Source: Actibacterium naphthalenivorans (GTDB lineage Bacteria; Pseudomonadota; Alphaproteobacteria; Rhodobacterales; Rhodobacteraceae). From it: a stretch of 64,000 nt of DNA. Where the stretch lies: the NCBI RefSeq assembly GCF_014196965.1, contig NZ_JACIEQ010000001.1, forward strand, positions 1,550,001 to 1,614,000. Direction: 5' to 3'. A program made the translations under genes and the position numbers. This document shows positions 8,953 through 18,026 of this stretch, in pieces. Under the pieces are notes generated by a model. The model made no database searches and was not told where the DNA came from. It saw only the letters and a list, made by a program, of their open reading frames with translations. Positions within the stretch are counted from its first letter, which is position 1. The number at the start of each line of letters is the position of its first letter.

Positions 8953-8995
8953 CGGCCCTTCCTTTCATAGTGAACCCGGCTTTCCAGGATTTCCG

Positions 8996-9037
8996 ATTAT
9001 TGCGCGCGAAAGGTCCGTTATGGACATATTATTGCGC
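8996..9037. promoter_or_regulatory. Putative operator: paired 10-bp direct repeats in ilvE/petP spacer
   Basis: The 183-bp spacer between divergent ilvE and petP contains an exact 10-bp direct repeat ATTATTGCGC at 8996-9005 and 9028-9037, 32 bp apart (about three helical turns). Between them is an inverted repeat GTCC-N5-GGAC (9013-9025). PetP is a MarR-type regulator, and such proteins often bind their own promoter, so this may be its operator. The link to PetP is inference. Confidence 0.45.
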
Positions 9038-9135
9038 CAATTTCAGGGATCGGTAACAATTGATTCTTGGAAAGTCAACGAAGCTGACATAAAATCCACC
9101 ATGGAAGAAGAAAATGTGATCGGGAGGAGCACAAC

Positions 9136-9648
9136 ATGGCCGAAGGTGCGATTGCAACGTCGCAAAGCGGCGAGAGCCTGTTATTCCTGACGGACGAACA
9201 GATCCGCAAAGGGGTCGAGGCGATGTATTTCGCCTATCGCGGCTTTACCGCCGATCCTGACCGGATCCTTCATCAATACGGCTATGGCCGGGCGCATCAC
9301 CGGGCGATCCATTTCATCAACCGCTCGCAGGGCATGACCGTCAACAATCTTCTGTCGGTGCTGGGCGTCACCAAGCAATCGCTGAACCGTGTTCTGCGCA
9401 CGCTGATCGAAGACGGGCTGGTCGAAAGCCGGATCGGCAAGCGCGACAAGCGCGAGCGGCATCTGTTCCTGACAGAGACGGGCGGCAAGCTGGAGCGAGA
9501 GCTTTCGGGCGCGCAACGGGCGCGGATGCGCGCGGCTTACCGGGTGGCGGGGCCGGAGGCGGTGGCGGGGTTCCGGCAGGTGCTCGAGGCGATGATGGAT
9601 CCCGAACTGCGGCGCCATTTCAACACGCTCAAGGATAATGAGGCATGA
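9136..9648 (+). CDS. petP: MarR-family transcriptional regulator PetP
   Basis: 170 residues with a central winged helix: IHFINRSQGMTVNNLLSVLG, recognition region VTKQSLNRVLRTLIEDGLVESR and the wing DKRERHLFLTETG. This matches PetP of Rhodobacter capsulatus, encoded with PetR and linked to bc1 (petABC) expression. The start ATG has a GGGAGGAG ribosome site. It overlaps petR by ATGA (4 bases), so the two are translationally coupled. In this genome segment the pair lies ~20 kb from petABC. Confidence 0.85.
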   Translation: MAEGAIATSQSGESLLFLTDEQIRKGVEAMYFAYRGFTADPDRILHQYGYGRAHHRAIHFINRSQGMTVNNLLSVLGVTKQSLNRVLRTLIEDGLVESRIGKRDKRERHLFLTETGGKLERELSGAQRARMRAAYRVAGPEAVAGFRQVLEAMMDPELRRHFNTLKDNEA

Positions 9649-10349
9649 GCGTTGATGCAGATGCGCATCTGCTCGTCGTCGATGATGACGAGCGTATTCG
9701 CGGGTTGTTGCAGAAGTTTCTGGTGCGGCAGGGGTTTCTTGTCAGCGTGGCGCGGGACGCGGCGCAGGCGCGCCGGTTGCTGGGCGGGCTGGCGTTCGAT
9801 CTGCTGGTGCTGGATGTGATGATGCCGGGCGAGGATGGTATCAGCCTGACCCGCGAGCTGCGGCAGGCGATTTCCACCCCGATCCTGCTGTTGACCGCCC
9901 GTGGAGAGACGAGCGACCGCATCGCGGGGCTGGAGGCCGGGGCCGATGATTATCTGGGCAAGCCGTTCGAGCCGAAAGAGCTTTTGCTGCGGATCAACGC
10001 GATCCTGCGCCGGGTGCCGCATGAAAAGACCGGGGTGGTCGGCCCCAAGGTGCTGCATATGGGCCAGGTGCGCTATGATACCGAGCGCGGAGAGCTGTGG
10101 CGCGGCGAAGACCCGGTGCGCCTGACGGCGACCGAAAGCCAGCTGATGCGCATCTTTTCCGCCTGTCCGGGCGAGCCGGTGACCCGCGCCAAACTGGTGG
10201 AGGATCTGGGCCGCGACCGGGGGCAGGCACAGGAACGCGCGGTGGACGTTCAGATCACGCGGCTGCGGCGCAAGATAGAAAGCGATCCCAAACAGCCGCG
10301 CTATCTTCAGACGGTGCGCGGCGCCGGGTACATGCTGGCGCCCGAATAG
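9645..10349 (+). CDS. petR: OmpR-family response regulator PetR
   Basis: 234 residues. Receiver domain (1-~120): acidic pocket in LLVVDDDERI, phospho-acceptor Asp in LLVLDVMMPGEDG (~57), conserved Thr/Lys in LLTARGE and YLGKPFEPKEL. The C-terminal winged helix ends with VQITRLRRKIE and YLQTVRGAGYML. R. capsulatus PetR, from the same petP-petR arrangement, affects bc1 gene expression. No sensor kinase is encoded beside it, so it is an orphan regulator here. Translation is coupled to petP through the ATGA overlap. Confidence 0.9.
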   Translation: MSVDADAHLLVVDDDERIRGLLQKFLVRQGFLVSVARDAAQARRLLGGLAFDLLVLDVMMPGEDGISLTRELRQAISTPILLLTARGETSDRIAGLEAGADDYLGKPFEPKELLLRINAILRRVPHEKTGVVGPKVLHMGQVRYDTERGELWRGEDPVRLTATESQLMRIFSACPGEPVTRAKLVEDLGRDRGQAQERAVDVQITRLRRKIESDPKQPRYLQTVRGAGYMLAPE

Positions 10350-10354
10350 CCGGC

Positions 10355-10383
10355 GCCGGGGCGCAATGGATTCTTGCCCCGGC
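10355..10383 (+). terminator. Hairpin after petR, possible weak terminator
   Basis: GCCGGGGC (10355-10362) pairs with GCCCCGGC (10376-10383) around a 13-base loop, six bases after the petR stop and before the next gene. There is no T-tract, so it may be an mRNA-stabilising hairpin rather than a terminator. Confidence 0.4.
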
Positions 10384-10408
10384 CCGGGTGCGGGCCTAGC
10401 TTTGCGGC

Positions 10409-11344
10409 ATGAGCACCGCGTTCCTGACCCATGCAGACTGTCTTGCCCATGTCACGCCGGCGGGCCACCCCGAGCGCGTGGCCCGGCTGGAGGCGATCTT
10501 GCGGCGTCTGGACACGCCCGAGTTTGACGGGCTGCTGCGGGTCGAGGCGCCGCTGGCCGATGTGGCGCAGGTGGCGCGCTGTCACCCCCAGGCCTATATC
10601 GACAAGATCAGGGCGGCGGTGCCCGCACAGGGGTTTGCCGTGCTGGATGCCGATACACATCTTTCCCCCGGTTCCTTCACCGCCGCGTTGCGCGCAGTGG
10701 GGGCCAATCTGAAAGCGGTGGACATGGTTCTGGGCGGCGAGGCCGCGAATGCCTTCGCCGCGGTCCGCCCGCCCGGCCATCATGCCGAAACCGAAGTGGC
10801 CATGGGGTTCTGCCTGTTCGGGAACGTCTCTGTCGCGGCCAGATATGCGCTGGATCATCACGGGCTGGCGCGTGTCGCGATCATGGATTTCGATGTGCAT
10901 CACGGCAACGGCTCCCAGGATCTGCTGTGGGACGAGCCGCGGGTTCTGTTCGCCTCGACCCATCAGATGCCGCTCTATCCGGGCACCGGCGCGGCGGAGG
11001 AGCGCGGCGCGCATGGCAACGTGCTGAACGTGCCGCTGCCGCCAATGTCGGGCGGCGCGCGGTTCCGGGCCGAGATGGAGCGGCAGGTGCTGCCGGCGCT
11101 GGATGCGTTCCGGCCAGAGCTTGTGCTGATCTCCGCCGGGTTTGATGCCCATGCCGCCGATCCGCTGGCGCAGCTTCAGTGGCACGAGGCGGATTTCGTC
11201 TGGGCCACCGAGCGGCTGTGCGACATTGCCGACGCCCATGCGGGGGGCAAGGTGGTCTCGACACTCGAAGGCGGATATGATCTGGATGCGCTCGCTGAAA
11301 GCGCTGCGGCGCATGTGCGGGTACTGATGGAGCGGGGATCGTGA
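10409..11344 (+). CDS. Histone deacetylase family protein (acetylpolyamine/acetoin-utilisation type)
   Basis: 311 residues of the class II HDAC/AcuC/acetylpolyamine amidohydrolase superfamily. Zinc-site and catalytic motifs are all present: RPPGHHAE (catalytic His pair), DFDVHHGNG (Zn-binding Asp/His), STHQMPLYPGTG, SAGFDAHAADPL and LEGGYDLDAL. Bacterial members remove acetyl or similar groups from small amides or proteins; the substrate here is unknown. Its last four bases (GTGA) overlap the xseB start, making it the first gene of a coupled xseB-ispA-dxs run. Confidence 0.88.
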   Translation: MSTAFLTHADCLAHVTPAGHPERVARLEAILRRLDTPEFDGLLRVEAPLADVAQVARCHPQAYIDKIRAAVPAQGFAVLDADTHLSPGSFTAALRAVGANLKAVDMVLGGEAANAFAAVRPPGHHAETEVAMGFCLFGNVSVAARYALDHHGLARVAIMDFDVHHGNGSQDLLWDEPRVLFASTHQMPLYPGTGAAEERGAHGNVLNVPLPPMSGGARFRAEMERQVLPALDAFRPELVLISAGFDAHAADPLAQLQWHEADFVWATERLCDIADAHAGGKVVSTLEGGYDLDALAESAAAHVRVLMERGS

Positions 11345-11583
11345 GCGATAAGCCGGTGGCAGAGATGAGCTTTGAAGAGGCGATGGCCGAGCTGGAGCGC
11401 GTGGTGAACCAGCTTGAGCGGGGCGATGTGCCGCTGGAGCAGTCGATCACGCTGTATGAACGCGGTGCGGCGCTGAAAAAGCGCTGCGAGGAAAAGCTGA
11501 AGGACGCCGAGGAAAAGGTCGCCGCGATCACGCTGGACGCGGACGGCAACCCGGCAGGGACGAAACCCGTCGAAGGGCTCTGA
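11341..11583 (+). CDS. xseB: Exodeoxyribonuclease VII small subunit
   Basis: 80 residues, starting at GTG (11341) within the HDAC-family gene's stop. The FEEAMAELERVVNQLERGDVPLEQSITLYERG helical hairpin is the hallmark of XseB, which binds XseA to form exonuclease VII, a single-strand DNA exonuclease. It ends by overlapping the ispA ATG by one base. The xseB-ispA-dxs order is common in proteobacteria. Confidence 0.95.
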   Translation: MSDKPVAEMSFEEAMAELERVVNQLERGDVPLEQSITLYERGAALKKRCEEKLKDAEEKVAAITLDADGNPAGTKPVEGL

Positions 11584-12452
11584 TGTTTTCCGAGCGGCTA
11601 GAGATCGCCGCCGCACGGGTTGCGGGGCATCTGCGCGACGTGCTGGCGGATTATCCCGATCAGCCGGTGGTGGATGCGATGCGCTATGCCGTTCAGGGCG
11701 GCAAGCGGCTGCGGGCCTTTCTGGTGATGGAAGGGGCCGCGCTGCATGGCGTCGCGCCGGAACAGGCGGTTCAGGCGGCGGCGGCGGTCGAGGCGCTGCA
11801 CGCCTATTCGCTGGTGCATGACGATCTGCCCTGCATGGATGATGACGATCTGCGCCGGGGCCTGCCCACGGTGCATGTGAAGTGGGATCAGGCGACGGCG
11901 GTTCTGGTGGGCGATGCGCTCCAGACTCTGGCCTTCGATCTGCTGGCGGATGCGCGCACCCATCCCGATCCGGCGGTGCGAATCGCGCTGGTGTCTTCGC
12001 TGGCACGCGCGTCGGGGGCGGCGGGCATGGTGCTGGGCCAGGCCCAGGACATTGCCGCCGAAACCGCCGGCAGGCCCCTGACGCTGAAGGAGATCACCGC
12101 GCTTCAGGCCAACAAGACCGGCGCGTTGATCCGCTGGTCGGCCGAGGCGGGCGCGGTGCTGGGGCAGGCCGATACCGGGCCGCTGCGGGCCTATGCCTCC
12201 GCGCTGGGCCTCGCGTTCCAGATCGCCGACGACATTCTGGATGTCGAAGGCGATGCCGAAAAGGCGGGCAAGCGGCTGCAGAAGGACGCCGAGGCGGGCA
12301 AGGCCACCTTTGTGTCTCTGCTGGGTCTCGAAGCGGCCAAGGTTCGGGCGCAGAACCTTGCCGCAGAGGCAGAGGCGGCATTGTCGCCCTATGGCGCGGC
12401 GGCCGAAAGCTTGCGGGAGGCCGCCCGTTTCGTTATCTCCCGCGAGAATTGA
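11583..12452 (+). CDS. ispA: Farnesyl diphosphate synthase (geranylgeranyl-type polyprenyl synthetase)
   Basis: 289 residues. It condenses IPP with DMAPP/GPP to make C15 prenyl diphosphate for quinones, carotenoids and undecaprenyl carriers. The first aspartate-rich motif is in LVHDDLPCMDDDDLRRG (~residues 80-95), the second in QIADDILDVEGD (~218), and GGKRLRAFLV gives the IPP-binding region. The ATG overlaps the xseB stop, and dxs starts 24 bases after its stop with an AAGGAGG-like site, consistent with one operon. Confidence 0.95.
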   Translation: MFSERLEIAAARVAGHLRDVLADYPDQPVVDAMRYAVQGGKRLRAFLVMEGAALHGVAPEQAVQAAAAVEALHAYSLVHDDLPCMDDDDLRRGLPTVHVKWDQATAVLVGDALQTLAFDLLADARTHPDPAVRIALVSSLARASGAAGMVLGQAQDIAAETAGRPLTLKEITALQANKTGALIRWSAEAGAVLGQADTGPLRAYASALGLAFQIADDILDVEGDAEKAGKRLQKDAEAGKATFVSLLGLEAAKVRAQNLAAEAEAALSPYGAAAESLREAARFVISREN

Positions 12453-12476
12453 TCCGCCCGCCAAGGAGGGCCCGCG

Positions 12477-14408
12477 ATGAGCGACAGACCCGATACGCCG
12501 CTGCTGGACCGTGTGCACAGCCCGGCCGACCTGAAGGTGCTCAGCGACCGCGAGCTGGAGCAGGTGGCCGATGAACTGCGGGCAGAGACGATTTCGGCGG
12601 TATCGCAGACCGGCGGGCATCTGGGCGCCGGTCTGGGCGTGGTCGAGTTGACCGTGGCGATCCACGCGGTGTTCGACACGCCGCGCGACCGGCTGATCTG
12701 GGACGTGTCGCATCAATGCTATCCGCACAAGATCCTGACCGGGCGGCGCGACCGTATTCGCACCCTGCGCCAGAAAGACGGGCTGAGCGGATTCACCAAA
12801 CGCTCTGAATCGCCCTATGATCCGTTCGGCGCGGCGCATAGTTCCACCTCGATCTCCGCCGCGCTGGGTTTTGCCGTGGCGCGCGATCTGGGCGGCGCGC
12901 CGGAACCCGCGCTGGGTGATGCGATCGCCGTGATCGGCGATGGCGCGATGAGCGCGGGCATGGCCTATGAGGCGCTGAACAACGCGGGGCACCTGCACAA
13001 GCGGCTGATTGTCATTCTGAACGACAATGAGATGTCGATCGCACAGCCGGTGGGGGCGATGTCATCCTACCTGTCACGGCTCTACGCCGGCGCGCCGTTC
13101 CAGGAGCTGAAGGCCGCGGCCAAGGGCGCCGTCAGCCTGCTGCCGCAGCCGCTTCAGCATGGTGCGCGGCGGGCCAAGGACATGCTGAAGCATATGGCCG
13201 TGGGCGGGACCCTGTTCGAGGAACTGGGCTTTTCCTACGTCGGGCCGATCGACGGGCATGACATGGAACAGCTTCTGGCGGTGCTGCGCACGGTCAAGGC
13301 GCGGGCCGACGGGCCGATCCTGATTCATGCGATCACGAAAAAGGGCAAGGGCTATCGCCCGGCCGAGCTGGCCGATGACAAGGGCCATGCCACCGCGAAA
13401 TTCGATATGGTGACGGGCGAGCAGAAAAAGGCCCCCTCCAACGCGCCGTCCTACACCAAGGTCTTTGCGCAGGCGCTGATCGAAGAGGCCGCGCGGGATG
13501 ACAAGATCGTCGCGGTGACAGCCGCGATGCCCGACGGCACCGGGCTGAACCTGTTCGCCGAGCGCTTTCCCGCCCGCTGTTTCGACGTGGGCATCGCCGA
13601 GCAGCACGGCGTGACCTTCTGCGCCGGGATGGCCGCGGGCGGGATGAAACCGTTCTGCGCCATGTATTCCACGTTCCTGCAGCGCGGCTATGATCAGGTG
13701 GTGCATGACGTGGCGATCCAGCGCCTGCCGGTGCGCTTCGCCATCGACCGGGCCGGGCTGGTGGGCGCCGACGGCGCCACCCATGCCGGCAGTTTCGACG
13801 TGGCCTTTCTGGCCAACCTGCCGGGGTTCGTGGTGATGGCGGCGGCCGACGAGGCCGAGCTCAAGCACATGGTCGCCACCGCAGTGGCGCATGACGACGG
13901 CCCGATCGCCTTTCGCTTTCCGCGCGGCGAAGGTGCGGGGGTTGAGCTGCCTGAACGCGGGCGGGCGCTGGAGATCGGCAAGGGCCGGATCATCGCCGAG
14001 GGATCGCGCATCGCCTTGCTGTCGTTCGGCACGCGGCTGCAAGAGGTTCAGGCGGCGGCCGAAAGCCTGGCGGCGCGCGGCATCACGCCCACCGTGGCCG
14101 ACGCCCGCTTTGCCAAACCGCTGGACCGTGAGATGATCCTGACGCTGGCGAAAGAGCATGAGGCGTTGATCACCATCGAGGAAGGCGCCATCGGCGGGTT
14201 CGGCTCACATGTCGCGCAGCTTTTGGCCGAGGAAGGCGTGTTCGACACCGGGCTGAAATACCGTTCGATGGTGCTGCCGGATAATTTCATAGATCAGGCC
14301 AGCCCGGCGGATATGTACGCGGTGGCAAAGCTGAACGCGGCGGATATCGAGGCGAAGGTGCTGGCGGTGCTGGGCGTGGTCCAGCTTGTCGAACGCCGCG
14401 TCAGATGA
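12477..14408 (+). CDS. dxs: 1-deoxy-D-xylulose-5-phosphate synthase
   Basis: 643 residues, the normal family length. This TPP-dependent enzyme joins pyruvate and glyceraldehyde 3-phosphate in the first step of the MEP isoprenoid pathway. The TPP/Mg motif is [15 protein letters not shown] followed by LNDNEMSI; the transketolase pyrimidine domain carries [18 protein letters not shown] with the catalytic Glu, and [17 protein letters not shown] follows. Its C-terminal domain ends [16 protein letters not shown]. The 3' end overlaps the convergent exoD gene by 8 bases. Confidence 0.97.
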   Translation: MSDRPDTPLLDRVHSPADLKVLSDRELEQVADELRAETISAVSQTGGHLGAGLGVVELTVAIHAVFDTPRDRLIWDVSHQCYPHKILTGRRDRIRTLRQKDGLSGFTKRSESPYDPFGAAHSSTSISAALGFAVARDLGGAPEPALGDAIAVIGDGAMSAGMAYEALNNAGHLHKRLIVILNDNEMSIAQPVGAMSSYLSRLYAGAPFQELKAAAKGAVSLLPQPLQHGARRAKDMLKHMAVGGTLFEELGFSYVGPIDGHDMEQLLAVLRTVKARADGPILIHAITKKGKGYRPAELADDKGHATAKFDMVTGEQKKAPSNAPSYTKVFAQALIEEAARDDKIVAVTAAMPDGTGLNLFAERFPARCFDVGIAEQHGVTFCAGMAAGGMKPFCAMYSTFLQRGYDQVVHDVAIQRLPVRFAIDRAGLVGADGATHAGSFDVAFLANLPGFVVMAAADEAELKHMVATAVAHDDGPIAFRFPRGEGAGVELPERGRALEIGKGRIIAEGSRIALLSFGTRLQEVQAAAESLAARGITPTVADARFAKPLDREMILTLAKEHEALITIEEGAIGGFGSHVAQLLAEEGVFDTGLKYRSMVLPDNFIDQASPADMYAVAKLNAADIEAKVLAVLGVVQLVERRVR

Positions 14409-14985
14409 TCAGCGTGGCCGCCAGTACGCCCAGCCCCGTGAAACTGTAGCCGCCGATCACGAACACGCCGTCACGGGTCATCAACCCGATGGCGAACAGC
14501 GTGATGGCAAAGGCCGCCACCGTGGCAAGGGCGGGCACGAATTCCATCAGCGGCATCACCATCGTCACTGCGAGGCAGGTCAGCAAGGCAAAGTGGCTGA
14601 GCGGCCGGAACGTCAGATAGCACAGGCGCTGATGCACATGCCTGTCGATCCAGGCGGCGGGCTTTCGCAGCCAGTTCACCGCGCGTTCCAGCCTGTCGGC
14701 GGTGATGGACCGTTCGGCCAGTTTTTCCGGCAGCCACAGATGCTTGCGCCCCAACAGCATCTGGACCGTTACCAGGGCGATGATGATCGCGCCGAAGGTC
14801 GGCATGCCGGGGATCGAGGAAACCGGCGAAACCAGTATCATCGCGGGGATCAGCAAAAGCGGCGCGAACGAGCGTTCGCCCATCTTTTCCACGATTTGCC
14901 GGACAGTCACCCGGTCGTCATTGCTGGCGTCCAGCAGGGCCTCCAGCACTTCGGTGATGCTGCCCAAATCCGCCTCTGCGGTCAT
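14401..14985 (-). CDS. exoD: ExoD-family exopolysaccharide synthesis protein
   Basis: About 194 residues from the ATG at 14985 ([14 protein letters not shown]); a further in-frame start at 15015 is possible. The pattern of a short acidic N-terminus, [38 protein letters not shown] and two later hydrophobic pairs matches ExoD, an inner-membrane protein needed for exopolysaccharide production in rhizobia; its molecular role is unclear. It converges on dxs. Confidence 0.8.
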   Translation of the reverse strand: MTAEADLGSITEVLEALLDASNDDRVTVRQIVEKMGERSFAPLLLIPAMILVSPVSSIPGMPTFGAIIIALVTVQMLLGRKHLWLPEKLAERSITADRLERAVNWLRKPAAWIDRHVHQRLCYLTFRPLSHFALLTCLAVTMVMPLMEFVPALATVAAFAITLFAIGLMTRDGVFVIGGYSFTGLGVLAATLII

Positions 14986-15032
14986 GACTCGTTCCTGCCC
15001 GTTACGCCTACACATTCAAGATGGTGCCTGGA

Positions 15033-15893
15033 TCAGGCCGGGTCCAGCCCTTCTTCGGCAAGCAATGCAGAAAGACCGTCGCGGTAGGTGGGGTATTTCA
15101 GCGCGACGCCCAGCTCGGCCTTGATGCGATCGTTCCGCACCATCTTTGACTCGGCATAGAAACTGCGGGCCATCGGGCTCATCGGGGCCGCGTCTATCGC
15201 GACGGCGGGGGGCACGGGCAGGCCAAGCAGGGTGGCGGCATGGGCGATCACATCCTGCGGCGGGGCGGGATCGTCATCGCAGACATTGTAGATGGCGCCG
15301 GGGTTGGGGCGGGCGATGGAGGCGGCCAGAACCTGCGCGATGTCGTCCACATGGATGCGGGAAAACACCTGGCCGTCCTTGATGATCCGCCGCGCCGTGC
15401 CCGCGCGCAACTTGGCAAAGGGACCGCGGCCGGGGCCATAGATCCCCGCCAGCCGGAAGATGTGCAGCGGCAGGTTCAGCGCCTGCCACCCGGTCTCTGC
15501 CGTGACGCGGGCACTGCCCCGTTCGGTTGCGGGGGTCAGCGGTGTATCCTCATCCACCCAGCCGCCGCCATGATCGCCGTAGACACCGGTGGTGGAAAGG
15601 TAACCGGCCCATTCCAGATGCTGCGCCCTGGCCAGTTCCGGGCCGAGTTCGGCAAGAACAGGGTCACCTTCCGCGCCCGGAGAGACAGAGCTGAGAAGAT
15701 GCGTCGCCCCGGCCAGCAGGCCCGCCAGATCGGTGCCGGGCCAGATGACGGGCTCCACCCCTTCCGCCGACAGCCGGGCGGCTTTTTCGGGGCTTCGCGT
15801 GGTGGCGATGATGCGCCAGCCGCGTGGCAGAAGAAGCCGCGCCAGCGCCTGCGCGCTATAGCCATGGCCGATGGAGAGAAGCGTTTTTGTCAT
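15033..15893 (-). CDS. NAD(P)-binding SDR-like protein (YeeZ family)
   Basis: 286 residues from the ATG at 15893; an upstream extension to 15980 is open but lacks family features. The Rossmann loop appears as LLSIGHGYSAQALARLL, and STTGVYGDHGGGWVDEDTPL resembles the sugar-epimerase YeeZ group, as do FRLAGIYGPGRGPF and RIHVDDIAQVLAASI. Substrate unknown; these proteins look like atypical extended SDRs. Confidence 0.75.
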   Translation of the reverse strand: MTKTLLSIGHGYSAQALARLLLPRGWRIIATTRSPEKAARLSAEGVEPVIWPGTDLAGLLAGATHLLSSVSPGAEGDPVLAELGPELARAQHLEWAGYLSTTGVYGDHGGGWVDEDTPLTPATERGSARVTAETGWQALNLPLHIFRLAGIYGPGRGPFAKLRAGTARRIIKDGQVFSRIHVDDIAQVLAASIARPNPGAIYNVCDDDPAPPQDVIAHAATLLGLPVPPAVAIDAAPMSPMARSFYAESKMVRNDRIKAELGVALKYPTYRDGLSALLAEEGLDPA

Positions 15894-16047
15894 GCGCGGA
15901 TCATCGGGCCATCTTTGCCCGACTGCAAGGGCGGGGCTTGATCCGGGCGGCCAAGTCATGACATTGGGGCCATGGATCATATGACGACCCGCCAGAGCAC
16001 CGGCCCCTTTTTCGCTGGCCCCCTTTTGCCTTCAGGATTTTCCGCGC

Positions 16048-17532
16048 ATGACCGCCTCTGACCAGAACCTGCCGATCGAAACGCCCCCCCTTGTGGAACC
16101 GGAAAGCTTCAGCGATCCGGCCGCGGCTGTCGCCCGGCTGTGTCAGCTCTACGAGGATGCGACGGGATTTCTGCGCGACAGGTTTCAGGAAACGCTGTCG
16201 GGCAAGCCGCGCACCGCGCGCTACCGCGCCTACTACCCCGAGGTGCGGTTCGTCACCACGACCTATGCGCAGGTCGACAGCCGCCTGAGCTTTGGCCATG
16301 TATCCGATCCGGGCACCTATGCCACCACCGTCACCCGGCCCGATCTGTTCGGCAACTATCTGCGCCAGCAGATCGGCCTGCTGATTTCAAACCACGGGGT
16401 TTCGGTCAGCGTCGGTTCGTCACGCACGCCGATCCCGGTGCATTTCGCAGTGGCCGGCGATGCATCGGTCACCGTGCCGCAGGACGGGGTGCTGGCGTTT
16501 TCGCTGCGCGATGTCTTCGACGTGCCCGACCTGTCCACCACCAATGACGATATCGTCAACGGCTATGGCTTTCAGTATGGCGATGGCGCCGCGCCGCTGG
16601 CGCCCTTCACCGCGCAGCGGGTCGATTACTCGCTGGCGCGGCTCAGCCACTACACCGCCACCGGGGCGGAGCATTTCCAGAACCACGTGCTGTTCACCAA
16701 CTATCAGTTCTACGTCGAAGAGTTCGAGCTTTATGCCCGCAAGATGCTGAAAACGCCCGGCAGCGGCTATGTCAGCCTCGTTGGCCCCGGCAATATCGAG
16801 ATCACCGATGCCGATGCCCCGATGCCCACGCCCGCGAAACTGCCGCAGATGCCGACCTATCACCTGAAACGCGCGGGCGGCGCCGGGATCACGCTGGTGA
16901 ACATCGGCGTGGGCCCGTCCAACGCCAAAACCGCGACCGATCATATTGCCGTGCTGCGGCCCCATGCCTGGATGATGGTGGGCCATTGCGCCGGGCTGCG
17001 CAACAGCCAGCGGCTTGGCGATTTCGTGCTGGCCCATGCCTATCTGCGCGAAGACCACGTGCTGGATGATGACCTGCCGGTCTGGGTGCCGATCCCGGCG
17101 CTGGCCGAGATTCAGGTGGCGCTGGAAGACGCGGTGGAAGAGGTGACTCAGCTCGAAGGTTATGATCTGAAGCAGATCATGCGCACCGGCACCGTGGCCA
17201 CCATCGACAACCGCAACTGGGAACTGCGCGATCAGTCCGGCCCGGTGCAGCGCCTGTCGCAATCCCGCGCCATCGCGCTGGATATGGAAAGCGCCACGAT
17301 CGCCGCGAATGGTTACCGGTTCCGGGTGCCCTATGGCACGCTTTTGTGCGTGTCCGACAAGCCCCTGCACGGCGAGCTGAAACTGCCCGGCATGGCCAGC
17401 GATTTCTACAAGACACAGGTGTCGCGACACCTGCTGATCGGGATCCGGGCGATGGAAGCGCTGCGCGATATGCCGCTGGAACGCATCCACAGCCGCAAAT
17501 TGCGCAGTTTCGAGGAAACCGCCTTCCTTTGA
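16048..17532 (+). CDS. amn: AMP nucleosidase
   Basis: 494 residues, the usual size. It hydrolyses AMP to adenine and ribose 5-phosphate, controlling AMP levels. The N-terminal ~170 residues form the Amn regulatory domain (YYPEVRFVTTTYAQVDSRLSFG). The C-terminal part is the phosphorylase fold: LVNIGVGPSNAKTATDHIAVLRPHAWMMVGHCAGLRNSQ, and DMESATIAANGYRFRVPYGTLLCVSDKPLHGE with the ribose-binding Met-Glu. Start ATG at 16048. No strongly linked neighbour; HU follows 132 bp downstream. Confidence 0.93.
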   Translation: MTASDQNLPIETPPLVEPESFSDPAAAVARLCQLYEDATGFLRDRFQETLSGKPRTARYRAYYPEVRFVTTTYAQVDSRLSFGHVSDPGTYATTVTRPDLFGNYLRQQIGLLISNHGVSVSVGSSRTPIPVHFAVAGDASVTVPQDGVLAFSLRDVFDVPDLSTTNDDIVNGYGFQYGDGAAPLAPFTAQRVDYSLARLSHYTATGAEHFQNHVLFTNYQFYVEEFELYARKMLKTPGSGYVSLVGPGNIEITDADAPMPTPAKLPQMPTYHLKRAGGAGITLVNIGVGPSNAKTATDHIAVLRPHAWMMVGHCAGLRNSQRLGDFVLAHAYLREDHVLDDDLPVWVPIPALAEIQVALEDAVEEVTQLEGYDLKQIMRTGTVATIDNRNWELRDQSGPVQRLSQSRAIALDMESATIAANGYRFRVPYGTLLCVSDKPLHGELKLPGMASDFYKTQVSRHLLIGIRAMEALRDMPLERIHSRKLRSFEETAFL

Positions 17533-17664
17533 CGTGGCGGAAATCAGCACAAAATGCGGGAAATCACCCTCTCGCCTCCCACTAATCGTTGTGTCCGCAC
17601 CCAATATCCCGCTAAATTACGCGGATGAGCCCCGACGCGAGAGGGCAGGAACGAGGAGACAGAA

Positions 17665-17952
17665 ATGGCAAGACCGATGACCAAAACCCAACTGGTTGCC
17701 GCCCTGGCCGATGAAATGGGTGCTGACAAGAAAATCGCATCCGCCGCGCTGGATGCGATCACAGGCGTGATCACCAAGGAAGTGGCCGATGGCGGTGCCG
17801 TCACGCTGCCCGGCGTTGGCAAGATCTATTGCCGCGAACGGCCCGAGCGTATGGTGCGCAACCCCGCCACCGGCGAGCAGATCAAGAAGGAAGCCGACAA
17901 GGTGGTCAAGGTGACGATCGCCAAGGCGTTGAAAGACAGCGTCAACGGCTGA
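17665..17952 (+). CDS. hup: HU-family DNA-binding protein
   Basis: 95 residues. The N-terminal helices (KTQLVAALADEMGADKKIASAALDAITGVI) and the arm region beginning VTLPGVGKIYCRERPERMVRNPATGE are typical of HU. The PEAR-like arm tip is NPATGEQI with Pro in the standard position. It binds and bends DNA without strong sequence preference. Start has GAGGAGACAG upstream, and a hairpin terminator follows at 17987. Confidence 0.93.
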   Translation: MARPMTKTQLVAALADEMGADKKIASAALDAITGVITKEVADGGAVTLPGVGKIYCRERPERMVRNPATGEQIKKEADKVVKVTIAKALKDSVNG

Positions 17953-17986
17953 TACGGCCGGGGTTGCCCGGACCGCAGAATACTCT

Positions 17987-18011
17987 AGGGTCGCCTTTCG
18001 GCGGCCCTTTT
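17987..18011 (+). terminator. Rho-independent terminator after HU gene
   Basis: AGGGTCGCC (17987-17995) pairs, with one G-U, to GGCGGCCCT after a short TTTC loop, and is followed by TTTTCG. It separates the HU gene from the EamA transporter. Confidence 0.75.
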
Positions 18012-18026
18012 CGTTTGGGAGGAATG

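Noticed and set aside
17829-18026. N-terminal extension of the EamA transporter upstream of 18027.
   Set aside because: It overlaps the HU gene and its terminator, and a clear ribosome site precedes the inner ATG.
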